DNA of 64,000 bases. Origin: an uncultured Clostridia bacterium. GTDB lineage: Bacteria; Bacillota; Clostridia; Peptostreptococcales; Anaerovoracaceae. The translations under genes were made by a program, and so were the position numbers. Position 1 is the first letter of the stretch. Each line of letters begins with the position of its first letter. Below the pieces are notes generated by a model. The model searched no databases, was not told where the DNA came from, and saw only the letters and a list, made by a program, of their open reading frames with translations. The stretch is taken from NCBI GenBank assembly GCA_934281605.1, contig CAKQXD010000011.1:1-64000 (forward strand), written 5' to 3'. Positions 50,787 through 59,900 of the stretch are shown here, one piece after another.

Positions 50787-52259
50787 GTGGATAAAGATCT
50801 CAATAAGATACACGCATCGATGAGGAATCTTTTCGGTCTTGTCCATCGGCTGGAGGATGAAGCGGTCAAGGCTTCGGAGTTCAGTGATCTTTCCAGAGCG
50901 GAGATCAATGCCATCATGGCCATCGGGACCGGACGGCCCAAAACGATGACTCACGTGGCCAATATTTTGGAAATCAGTGTCAGTACGCTGACCACGACCA
51001 TCAATAAATTAGTCAAAAAAGGATATGTGGAACGTCTGCGGGATGACAAGGATCGCCGGATCGTCAAGATCGGTCTCAGCGATAAAGGCGTTGCCGCAGC
51101 AACGGAGCGGGATTCCTTTCTGGAGGAGCTGCTGCAGGGTGCAGTGGCACAGGTGGAACCTGACAAATTGCGATATTTTATATCGACTATAGACAATATC
51201 AATCAGTATTTTCTGGCGAAAAGCAGTATGTCGTATGTAAAGACGGCGCCTTTTGCGCTGGAGCCTTTGCAGCTGGGTAAAAAAGATCTTCCGATCCCTA
51301 TCGTACAGGCCGGCATGAGCCTGGGGATCGCCGGGTCGAACCTGGCGTCCGCGGTAGCGGCGGAAGGCGGTCTGGGACTTATCGGAGCGTCGGACATCGG
51401 CTGGCAGCGAGACGATTTTGCAGAAGACCGGACGGGAGCCAATGCAAAGGCTTTGCAGGAGAAGCTGGCGGAAGCGCTGAAGCTGCGCAGGAAGCGCTCC
51501 GGCAAGGGGCTGATCGGCGTCAGCGTGCTGTGGGGAAGTCACGAGGCGCGGGAGTACGTCAAGGTCGCTGCAAAGAGCGGTGCGGAGGTCATCGTGGCAA
51601 GCGGACTTCCGACGGATCTGCCTAAGTACTGCACGGATAAAAACATCGCATTGATTCCGGTGGTATCCTCCCGGAGAGGGGCTGCCGCCATCGTGCGAAA
51701 CTGGACACAGAAATACAACAGAGTGCCGGACGCCTTTATTTTGCAGGGTCCCTTCGCGGCGGGACTTCTGGGATTCAAGGAAGAACAGCTGGACCGGGCC
51801 GAGCAGGAGTGGGGCAGGATCATTTCCGATGTGAAGTCGGAGGTCTCCAAGCTGGAACACTGTCCGCTGCTGGTAGGCGGGGGCATCTACCGCAGAGAAG
51901 ATGCGGAGATGGTCTATAAATACGGTGCTGACGGGATTCTTCTGGGAACGCGGTTCGTGACAACGGAGGAATGTGACGCGCCGGATGCATACAAACAGTT
52001 GTATTTGAACTGTCGTAAAAATGATGTTACAATAATCAGAAGCCCGATGAAAACATCGGTGCGGACGATGAAGACAGGTCTTGCGCAGAAGCTTGCGGAG
52101 CGGGGTGAGGATTCCTACGACCTCTTCGAAGCGGTGCGGCGCAGCGTGGCAGGAGATCCGGAGAACGGTCTGGTATTCTGCAGTGAAAACGCCGGACTTG
52201 CGGATAAAATCGATACCGTAAAAGATGTTTTCCGGGAGTTTACCACGCAGAAAAAGTGA
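50787..52259 (+). CDS. MarR (FabT-like) regulator fused to a FabK-like flavin domain
   Basis: 490 residues from GTG, with TAGGAG 9 nt upstream. Residues 1-145 are a MarR winged HTH (SRAEINAIMAIG, ANILEISVSTLTTTINKLVK, wing ERLRDDKDRRIVKIGL). Residues 155-490 are a nitronate-monooxygenase/FabK-type TIM barrel (LPIPIVQAGMSLGIAGSNLA, CPLLVGGGIYRREDAEMV, GADGILLGTRFVTTEEC). The family motif GPLAGGHLGF reads GPFAAGLLGF here (321-330), so the catalytic His position is Leu327. I infer a fab operon repressor whose C-terminal domain senses a flavin, acyl or other ligand rather than doing enoyl reduction. It is the last gene of the fab operon, and a FabT-type operator lies at the operon promoter. Confidence 0.85.
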   Translation: MDKDLNKIHASMRNLFGLVHRLEDEAVKASEFSDLSRAEINAIMAIGTGRPKTMTHVANILEISVSTLTTTINKLVKKGYVERLRDDKDRRIVKIGLSDKGVAAATERDSFLEELLQGAVAQVEPDKLRYFISTIDNINQYFLAKSSMSYVKTAPFALEPLQLGKKDLPIPIVQAGMSLGIAGSNLASAVAAEGGLGLIGASDIGWQRDDFAEDRTGANAKALQEKLAEALKLRRKRSGKGLIGVSVLWGSHEAREYVKVAAKSGAEVIVASGLPTDLPKYCTDKNIALIPVVSSRRGAAAIVRNWTQKYNRVPDAFILQGPFAAGLLGFKEEQLDRAEQEWGRIISDVKSEVSKLEHCPLLVGGGIYRREDAEMVYKYGADGILLGTRFVTTEECDAPDAYKQLYLNCRKNDVTIIRSPMKTSVRTMKTGLAQKLAERGEDSYDLFEAVRRSVAGDPENGLVFCSENAGLADKIDTVKDVFREFTTQKK

Positions 52260-52268
52260 GGAAGACCG

Positions 52269-55200
52269 ATGCTGAATATTTATTACGGCGGCGAGAACAT
52301 CGAGAAAGAAAAATTCATATTTGAACACATAAAAGGCAGATCTCTGCTGCTTGTACCGGATCAGTTTTCCCTGCAGGCAGAAAGAGATGCCTTTTTTTAT
52401 CTTCAGAAAAAAGGACTGATGGATCTGGCTGTCGTGGATTTCTCGGCGCTGGGCTATAAAATTTTACAAGAAACGGGCGGTCAAGTGCCGCCTTTGATCG
52501 ATAAATACGGCAGGCATATGCTGCTGACTCGGATCTTGGAGGAGAGCGACGACGCACTGAAAATCTATAAGGGCGTCCGCGGCAAAAATTCGTTTATCGA
52601 GCGGGTCAACATGCTGATCTCGGAGATGAAGCGCTCTGAGGTGAACGTGGATATGCTGCGGGAGGCGGCGGAATCTCTGGAGGATTCCAGCTTTCTCAAG
52701 TACAAGCTGGACGACATCGTGACCCTGTTTTCCCTGTACGAGGAGGCTATTGCCGACAAGTATCTGGATTCGGAGGATTATATTACGTTTTACGGTGACA
52801 AGCTGCTGGATTCGTCTCTGGTGGTGGCGTGCGACGTCTGGGTCTACGGATTCGACACGTTCACGCCGAAGAACATGCTGGTGCTGGAGCGGATCCTGAA
52901 AACGGCCCGGAGCCTGAACATCGTTATGACCTGGGAGGACCCTGCAAAGGATCCGGCCGGGGAGTCTTCGTCGAATGGGGTGCCTAAGGCAGCCGGTGAA
53001 GCTGCATCAGTGCTCGCTGGCAGCTCAGCAGCCTGCGGCGATGCCGGATTTCTGGCGGCGGACGACCGGGAGGATCTGTTCTCTCTGACGGGATATGTGA
53101 TCCGCAGCCTGGTGGAAATGGCTGAAGACCTTAACGAAGATGTGACATGTCAGGCCATTCCAGGGTCTGTCAGAGACAACCTTTGGAGAAAGCAGACGCG
53201 AGAAGCATCAGAGCGTTCGGAGGATGCTTTGCAGAAAAAAGAATCCCGCATCACCGCTGTGTGTGCCTCCAATATCTATGCCGAAGCCGACAGGGCGGCG
53301 GCGTATATTTTAAAGCTGGTGCGGGAGCACGGATACAGGTTTGGCGACATCGTTGTGGTCTGCAATGATACGGGACTTAGGACCGGTGTGCTCCGGCGGA
53401 CTTTCGTGCGCTGGGGGATCCCGGTGTTCATCGATCAGAAACGCAAGGTGATGCACCATCCGGCGGTAGGATTCCTGCTGTCCTTACTGGAGATCATTGG
53501 AAACGGTTACAGGGACAGTGCTGTGATGCAGCTGATCAAGTCGGGATTTCTGGGATTTACGGAAGACGAAACGGAAGCGCTGGAAAACTATGCGGAGCAG
53601 TTTAAAATCAGGGGAAATCTTTGGAAAAAACCGTTTTCCCGCATGGGTGATACTTACACGGCGGAGGATCTCAATGCTTTCAACGGACTGCGGGAGCAGG
53701 TGGTGTCTCTCATCGAAACGGCGCGGGAACGGATCGGCAGGTACAATACAGCCGGAGAGAAGATCAAAGGTCTTTACGGCTTTCTGGCTGATGATTTTAT
53801 GATGGAAGATCGGATCGAAGCCATGGCGCTGGCGCAGCAGGAAACAGGATTCCTGGAAGGAGCGGCCGAGACGGCTCAGAGCTGGAACGTGATCTGCCGC
53901 ATCTTCGATCAGATCGTGGAGACCGTCGGTGAAGAGCGGCTGTCAGGCAAAGCTCTCCGTCAGATCGTGGAGGCAGGACTTGCCGAAATGGAAATCGGTA
54001 TCGTACCGGCCAATCCGGACAGCGTGCTGGTGGGAACCATGCAGCGAACCAGGACCGGACGGGTGAAAGCTCTGCTTGTGCTGGGAGCCAACGAGGGACT
54101 GCTGCCTTTGCAGAAAACGGAGGAAGGCCTTCTCAGCGAGCGGGAAAAAGCTGTTTTAGAGGAGATGAAGCTGGAATTTTCCAGAACGGAGGATATGGTC
54201 AAACAGGAAGAACGTTTGGCGATTTACAGGACGTTATCCCAGCCGGAGGAGCGGCTCTATATCAGCTGCAGCAGGATCGATGAAGCGGGAGGCGAGCTGC
54301 GGCCGTCCGGCGTGTTCCGGGAACTGGAGGTTTTCCTGCAAAGTCATGCTGATTCGGATGAACCGGTGGTCCTGGGCGATCTGGAGGACGATGAGGTGAC
54401 GGAAATCGCTGTATCGCCGAAGGGGACAATATCGTATCTGACCGATGCGTTCCGAGACTATTTGGAGGACGGTGAGATCGAGGATGACTGGCTGTATGCA
54501 GGACTCTGGTACGGAAGCCGCGAGCCGGAGGAGCTGGCGCGGATCCGGCGGGGCATGGAGTTTGACAACCGGCAGAATGCTCTTGGAGGCAAGCTGGCGG
54601 ACGCTCTGTATCGTGGAGATCGGCGGGCGATCGAGGCCAGTGCGTCGCGGCTGGAGAAGTACAGCGGCTGTCCGTTTGCTCATTTTATCAGCTACGGACT
54701 GAGGCCGGAGGAACTGCGGGTCTTTGAAATGGGACCGCGTGAGATCGGTGATATTTATCACGAGTGTATCATGAAGCTTTCGCAGCGGCTGACGGCCGGT
54801 GCTTGCGGAGATGCAGCTGGCGCAGGCTCTTTGCAGGGGGCTGAAGCGGCGCCTGTCGCTATTACGGATCCCGATTCCCGGTGGATGCAGATCACTCAGG
54901 ATGAATGCCGGGAAGAGATCCGGAGCATTTTGCAGGAGGAGACGGGGGTATACCGGGAAGGTCTGCTGGCGTCGGGACGAAATGAATCCTACCGGACGGA
55001 GCGGATCGTGGATATCTGCAGCCGGGCGGCATGGGCTATGATCGGACAGGTGCGAAAGGGCAGGATCAAGGAAATGTATTTCGAACAGCCTTTTGCCCGT
55101 GGTGCGGAGCTGCCGCCGATCCGGGTGTCTGCCGGGGAGCACGAAGTCCTGATCAAGGGTAAGATCGACAGAATGGACGTGCTGGAGCTGCCGGAGCACG

Positions 55201-55859
55201 GATCGGATGCGGATGATGCTCCGGAAACCGCCGGGGATGAGGCCTTTGCAGACCGGACAGCTCCGGAAACCGCCGTGCGGATCGTCGATTATAAAACCGG
55301 CGGGGATGCGGTGGATGTGGAACACTTCCGCAGTGGATACAAACTGCAGCTGATGCTGTATCTGAAAGCTGCGACTCAGAAGCAGGACGTGCAGCCGGCC
55401 GGAGTGTTCCTGTTCAAGATACGGGAAATCGATAACGATGCAGATGTGAAGTCGATCGCGCCTGGCGTGGAAGCCACCGAAGAACGGATGGAGGACGCCT
55501 ATAAATTAGAAGGTATCGTGCTGGACGATATGGAAATGATCGGCTCCATGGATACGGAGCTGGCGGGGACTTCCAAGGTCATCCCTATCAAGTATGTGAA
55601 GAAGAGCGGCGCTTACGCCAGCTCGGCGGGCGGTTATCTGTTCACCCGGGAGGAATTCGATGAACTGTCTCAGCAGGTGGACAGCCAGGTGGAGCGGATC
55701 TGTCAGGAGATCTGCGACGGCAGGATCGACATCCGTCCGAAAAAAGAAAAGAAAAAAGACCTGGAGGGCAAGCACCGAACATCGTGTAAATACTGCTCGT
55801 ATAAGAGCATCTGCATGTTTGACACCGCCTTCCCGGGCTGCTGGTACGAACGAGTATAA
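52269..55859 (+). CDS. addB: ATP-dependent helicase/nuclease subunit B (AddB)
   Basis: 1196 residues. N-terminal UvrD-like inactive helicase fold (LLLVPDQFSLQAERDAFFYL is typical), and a C-terminal RecB-type nuclease (VRIVDYKTGGDAVDVEHF, catalytic Asp and Lys). Four Cys for the AddB Fe-S cluster are present: C801 in SGCPFAHF, and C1173, C1176 and C1182 in CKYCSYKSIC. The N-terminus lacks a clear Walker A loop. With AddA, it resects double-strand breaks and recognises Chi. addA, which usually follows directly, is absent; a terminator and a minus-strand gene follow instead. It starts 9 nt after the fusion regulator gene. Confidence 0.93.
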   Translation: MLNIYYGGENIEKEKFIFEHIKGRSLLLVPDQFSLQAERDAFFYLQKKGLMDLAVVDFSALGYKILQETGGQVPPLIDKYGRHMLLTRILEESDDALKIYKGVRGKNSFIERVNMLISEMKRSEVNVDMLREAAESLEDSSFLKYKLDDIVTLFSLYEEAIADKYLDSEDYITFYGDKLLDSSLVVACDVWVYGFDTFTPKNMLVLERILKTARSLNIVMTWEDPAKDPAGESSSNGVPKAAGEAASVLAGSSAACGDAGFLAADDREDLFSLTGYVIRSLVEMAEDLNEDVTCQAIPGSVRDNLWRKQTREASERSEDALQKKESRITAVCASNIYAEADRAAAYILKLVREHGYRFGDIVVVCNDTGLRTGVLRRTFVRWGIPVFIDQKRKVMHHPAVGFLLSLLEIIGNGYRDSAVMQLIKSGFLGFTEDETEALENYAEQFKIRGNLWKKPFSRMGDTYTAEDLNAFNGLREQVVSLIETARERIGRYNTAGEKIKGLYGFLADDFMMEDRIEAMALAQQETGFLEGAAETAQSWNVICRIFDQIVETVGEERLSGKALRQIVEAGLAEMEIGIVPANPDSVLVGTMQRTRTGRVKALLVLGANEGLLPLQKTEEGLLSEREKAVLEEMKLEFSRTEDMVKQEERLAIYRTLSQPEERLYISCSRIDEAGGELRPSGVFRELEVFLQSHADSDEPVVLGDLEDDEVTEIAVSPKGTISYLTDAFRDYLEDGEIEDDWLYAGLWYGSREPEELARIRRGMEFDNRQNALGGKLADALYRGDRRAIEASASRLEKYSGCPFAHFISYGLRPEELRVFEMGPREIGDIYHECIMKLSQRLTAGACGDAAGAGSLQGAEAAPVAITDPDSRWMQITQDECREEIRSILQEETGVYREGLLASGRNESYRTERIVDICSRAAWAMIGQVRKGRIKEMYFEQPFARGAELPPIRVSAGEHEVLIKGKIDRMDVLELPEHGSDADDAPETAGDEAFADRTAPETAVRIVDYKTGGDAVDVEHFRSGYKLQLMLYLKAATQKQDVQPAGVFLFKIREIDNDADVKSIAPGVEATEERMEDAYKLEGIVLDDMEMIGSMDTELAGTSKVIPIKYVKKSGAYASSAGGYLFTREEFDELSQQVDSQVERICQEICDGRIDIRPKKEKKKDLEGKHRTSCKYCSYKSICMFDTAFPGCWYERV

Positions 55860-55872
55860 ATTAATAAACATA

Positions 55873-55917
55873 CGAAAAAAGGATGCTGTACGCAGATTGC
55901 GGAGCATCCTTTTTCGA
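55873..55917 (+). terminator. Intrinsic terminator after addB
   Basis: CGAAAAAAGGATGCT and AGCATCCTTTTTCG form a stem of about 14 bp ending in a T run; the A run on the other side could also serve the minus-strand TetR gene. Confidence 0.9.
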
Positions 55918-55990
55918 TAAGAGGTTTGGTACTATAAGCACGGCTTGCTTGCCGATAGGAGAATTGCGTTTGAAAAGTTCCTGCGCTGCC

Positions 55991-56692
55991 TCAAGGTTTC
56001 TTCGCGTGGATCGCTGCCTCAAAGCCGTCTTCGGCGCGGGCGATGGTGTTTTCGATCACGTGCTCGGCGATGGTGCGAAGGTTCATATTTAAGATCGTCG
56101 CGATGGCTTCCTGCTGTTTCCCTTCCGGGACATGGTACAGCGTCAGGCAGCAGCTTAAATAGCGGCGCAGTTTGGCTTCTATCGTAAAGTAAAGGTCGCA
56201 GGGCCTCGCCATGAAACTGCGGGTGATGCCGGAAGAGGCCAGCTCCAGTTCATAAAAGTCTTTTGCCGTGGCATCCGGTATATAATCCGCAAAAAGCTGC
56301 GCCAGTTTCTTTGCAGTATGAACGTTGATGTATTCTGCCGTGGACGGGAGCGTGTAGGCTGCGACATAAAGCTCTCTCAGCGGTTCCGAAAGTTCTGTGA
56401 TATGGATCTGCAGCGACGTCTCGATGCTGTAGAGCAGAACGGGATCTCTTTTGTCAGGCATCAGGGCGCTGGTCTGCGAGAACTGAGTTCGGAACATCTC
56501 CTGCACCAGTCGCAAAAGCAGCGCTTCCTTGCTCTCGAATGAGGCAAAGAATGATGAAGGAGACATGCCTGCCGCCCTGGCGATAGAGGCTGTCGTAGTC
56601 TTTTCATACCCGTTTTTCAGAAATAATTCGATTGCCGCATGAAGCATTTTATTTTCGCGTAAAATTCCCTTGGCTTGAGGTCCCCTCGGCAT
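55991..56692 (-). CDS. TetR/AcrR-family transcriptional regulator
   Basis: 233 residues. The N-terminal HTH (about 20-68) reads MLHAAIELFLKNGYEKTTTA, SIARAAGMSPSSFFASFESK and is typical of TetR. The C-terminal ligand domain is divergent and Cys-containing near its end. It is divergent from the giant adhesin gene, with both promoters in the 220 bp between, so control of the adhesin is plausible. Ligand unknown. Confidence 0.9.
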   Translation of the reverse strand: MPRGPQAKGILRENKMLHAAIELFLKNGYEKTTTASIARAAGMSPSSFFASFESKEALLLRLVQEMFRTQFSQTSALMPDKRDPVLLYSIETSLQIHITELSEPLRELYVAAYTLPSTAEYINVHTAKKLAQLFADYIPDATAKDFYELELASSGITRSFMARPCDLYFTIEAKLRRYLSCCLTLYHVPEGKQQEAIATILNMNLRTIAEHVIENTIARAEDGFEAAIHAKKP

Positions 56693-56754
56693 GAAAATCC
56701 CTCCCCGTATTCAATGCACGTGCAGAATGCTGATTGCACTTTTGAGTATAGTCA

Positions 56755-56783
56755 ATTATATCATGCGGCAGGGGTAGGAGCAA
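56755..56783 (-). promoter_or_regulatory. Promoter of the TetR gene
   Basis: Minus strand: TTGCTC (56778-56783), 17-bp spacer, perfect TATAAT (56755-56760), 62 bp before the ATG. Confidence 0.7.
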
Positions 56784-56821
56784 TTGTTTTTGAATAATTC
56801 TTGTGTTAAAATAAGGGGGTA

Positions 56822-56850
56822 TTGACAATTGCCGGGGGGGGTACTATAAT
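56822..56850 (+). promoter_or_regulatory. Adhesin promoter with poly-G spacer
   Basis: Perfect TTGACA (56822-56827) and perfect TATAAT (56845-56850) are separated by 17 bp, and the spacer contains eight consecutive G (56834-56841). GGGTATT just before and AATACCC just after make an inverted repeat around the promoter. Gain or loss of a G would change spacer length and so promoter strength. Confidence 0.85.
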
Positions 56851-56912
56851 ACCCAATGTGCGACTAATTTAGGATAGAATGATTAGAAAATACCCAAGGA
56901 GGCTTTACAAGG

Positions 56913-59900
56913 ATGCGGTACAAAAAGAAGAAAAAAATTGCAATGCCTGTGGTTGTGATTTTAATTGTGACTTTTTTGATTGCAGGTGCAGCGAGCGTAT
57001 ACGCTGTAGTGGATGACCATACAGTACAGGGGAAAAACCCACAGGGGACGGTGATTTCTCTGTTCGATTACTGGGTAGATGAGCAGAATTCGGCAGATTA
57101 CAGCCCGACTCCAAACTTAAACAGCGGGATCAATAAGAATCGTGATTTGAAATTTAATAAAGGACAGGAAGATGGATTCAACGGCTGGACCGGAGGCAAG
57201 ACTCCATATTCCGGCATGGTAGAAAAGACTCTGAATAGCAACGGATATCCGAATCTGGCTACCAGCTGGACCAATGGGATTTTTTATGCATCTCCTCTGG
57301 ACTATCTTTTTAATGAAAATGACAGCACCACAGGCGGCTCGGCGAAAGTCGAAGGTAAAAAAGCATATACCAATGTGGGCGGACTGATGCAGGTGGATGA
57401 TGAAGGGTATTATTATTATGACAGCACAAAAAACTTTGCATCCTATGACAGCGCTTCCAATGGGGTAAAATTGTATGATAAAGCAGGAGTATCCTATCGT
57501 GGCACGCTGGGACAGTTTTTCCCGTTCAACAGCGGGTCTGACGTGTTTACAGAATCCGAAGGTGCTCTCAGCGCAAAACCGGGTGTCACCGCAGATAGCA
57601 ATAATGTAAACCACTGGTTTGGCGCTTCCATGTCGACTCATTTTTTGCATCCGGAAGGCGGCAAGACAACGCGTAATCAGGATATTACCTATGAATTCAG
57701 CGGAGACGATGACGTCTGGGTTTTCATCGATGATGTGTTAGTCGGTGATCTGGGCGGGATCCACGATGCAGCCAGCCTGAAGATCAATTTCAGTACCGGA
57801 GCTGTCAGCATCAACGGCAAATCGGACGGCACGCTGAAATCGAAGTATGAAGCGGCAGGGAAAACAGGAGAAACACAGTGGAAGGGCAACACCTATGCAG
57901 GCGGTACTTATCATACACTGAAGTTCTTCTATCTGGAACGAGGCAGCTATGCTTCCAACATGTCCCTCAAGTTCAACCTGAAACTGATGCCGGACAATGA
58001 AGCGTACAAGGTGGATCAGGACGAGAATGCTCTGTCCGGAGCGACCTTTGCATTGTACGAAGCAGAGAAAAAAGATGGTGAATATACGAAAAAAGGCGGT
58101 CAGCTGTGCAAGGGCGTGACCGATGTCGGAGGCAGCCTGAAATTAAAGGCAGATGACGGGGCGACCATCAACTTCGAAGAACTGTATAAGAAAGACGTCG
58201 GCCCGTACTTCATACTGGAAGAAACCGAAGCACCGGCGGGCTATCGCAGTGCGAAGGATGTCTGGCTGAAATACGATCCCAAAACAGGAGTGATCACCAC
58301 GGAAAACCTCTGGGATACAGGGATACAGGCCAATGCCCGTATCATGGTAACAGCGCCTGCGGATCTGTACGATATAAATGGGAATAAGATCGAGATAAAT
58401 GACGAGGGACAGCTGACAAAAGGATCGATTTTCGCTGTTATACATAAGCGATACAACCTGGAGAATGTAAGTGATCCGAACAACTGGTCGTCCATCAGCG
58501 GATCCGTGCTTACCGGATGGAAGGTCAAACCTGACAAGGGATTGGCTTCAGCTCTGACGGGGAATAAATATGAATTTAAACTCAACTCTATGGCTGCTTA
58601 TGAAACTACACTGGACGAACTGCCGGGTGATATAACCACATATGTGAACACCATCGTAAACGATAATGAAGGCAAGTCACCAGAAGCTGTTTTAAAGGAA
58701 CTGCAGGAGCATGCCAGATACTCACTGGGATTTTACTATACTACAGGAAGTGTGGAGGATGCTACTGTGAAGAATACCGTGCGTCTGAATGACGGTATAG
58801 GCATAATAGCATCAAATCATAATGCAAAGCGGTTTGAATATCAGTATGCGGTCAAGTTGACGGTAACGGATGTTACCAATGATCTTTATGTGAAGAAATT
58901 CAAGAAGGGCAAGGTCGATCTTAAGGATCAGGAAGGTGCGCTGAACGGTGTGACGTTCGCCCTGTATCGGGAGGATCAGACGACGTTAGGCAGCCACATT
59001 CTGCCGGGAGATCCGGTTCTAAAAGGAAATGCTGAGCCTGTGGCAACCAGGACTACTGAAACCCTCAACGATCCGTACAGAGGTGATGATTCTGGAACGG
59101 CGTGTTTCAGCAAGCTGGAGAACGGAACATACTACCTCAAGGAGATCAGTGCTCCGAGCGGATATAAGGTCAGAGACGATCTTATCAAGGTGGTCGTCAA
59201 CGACTATGGTGTTTTCGCTGATGCGGGAGCAGAGAACGATGGTATTTATGTTGGTCGCGGCGGATACGGAACTCTGCTTAAGAGTATGGAGCAGTTCGCT
59301 GTAAATGATGATATAGACAATACCCTGACAAATGTGCAGGTCAATCTGAGAGTTTCCAGCAAGGAACCTAACGAGGAAGGATTCTGGAATAATGACAGTC
59401 AGCTGAAACACGATCAACCGCTTCATCTGAAGTATCTGGCGGCAGACGGGACGAACGGAAAGTCTCGATATCAGGTATATGATCCTAGCACCGGTAAAAC
59501 GGACGAGATCCAGGATCATGCGGACTTTTTTATGACAGATACGGGCTGGCCGTCTCTCAGTCTGAAACAGTGTGATGAGCCCAAGACCGATAATCCGTAT
59601 GCTCAGAGAACAGAACTCGGAGACAAGGAACTCTTACATCTGTTTGTGCTTCGGACTATGGTTCTGATGGAGGATGAAACTGTTGGGGATCTGGAGATCT
59701 CCAAGACCGTGAAAAACGACAGTAGTGATGCCAGATTTGATAAGGAGTTCGAGTTCAATGTGAACCTCTGGAAGACGACGAAGGCTGACGATGGCAGGGA
59801 AACAAAGTCTCCGGTTTCCGGCACGTTCAAATATGTCGTGAAAGGTCCTGGCGCAACGGACAGTACAGAAAAAGAACTGGTCGTAAACGATCAAGGCAAT

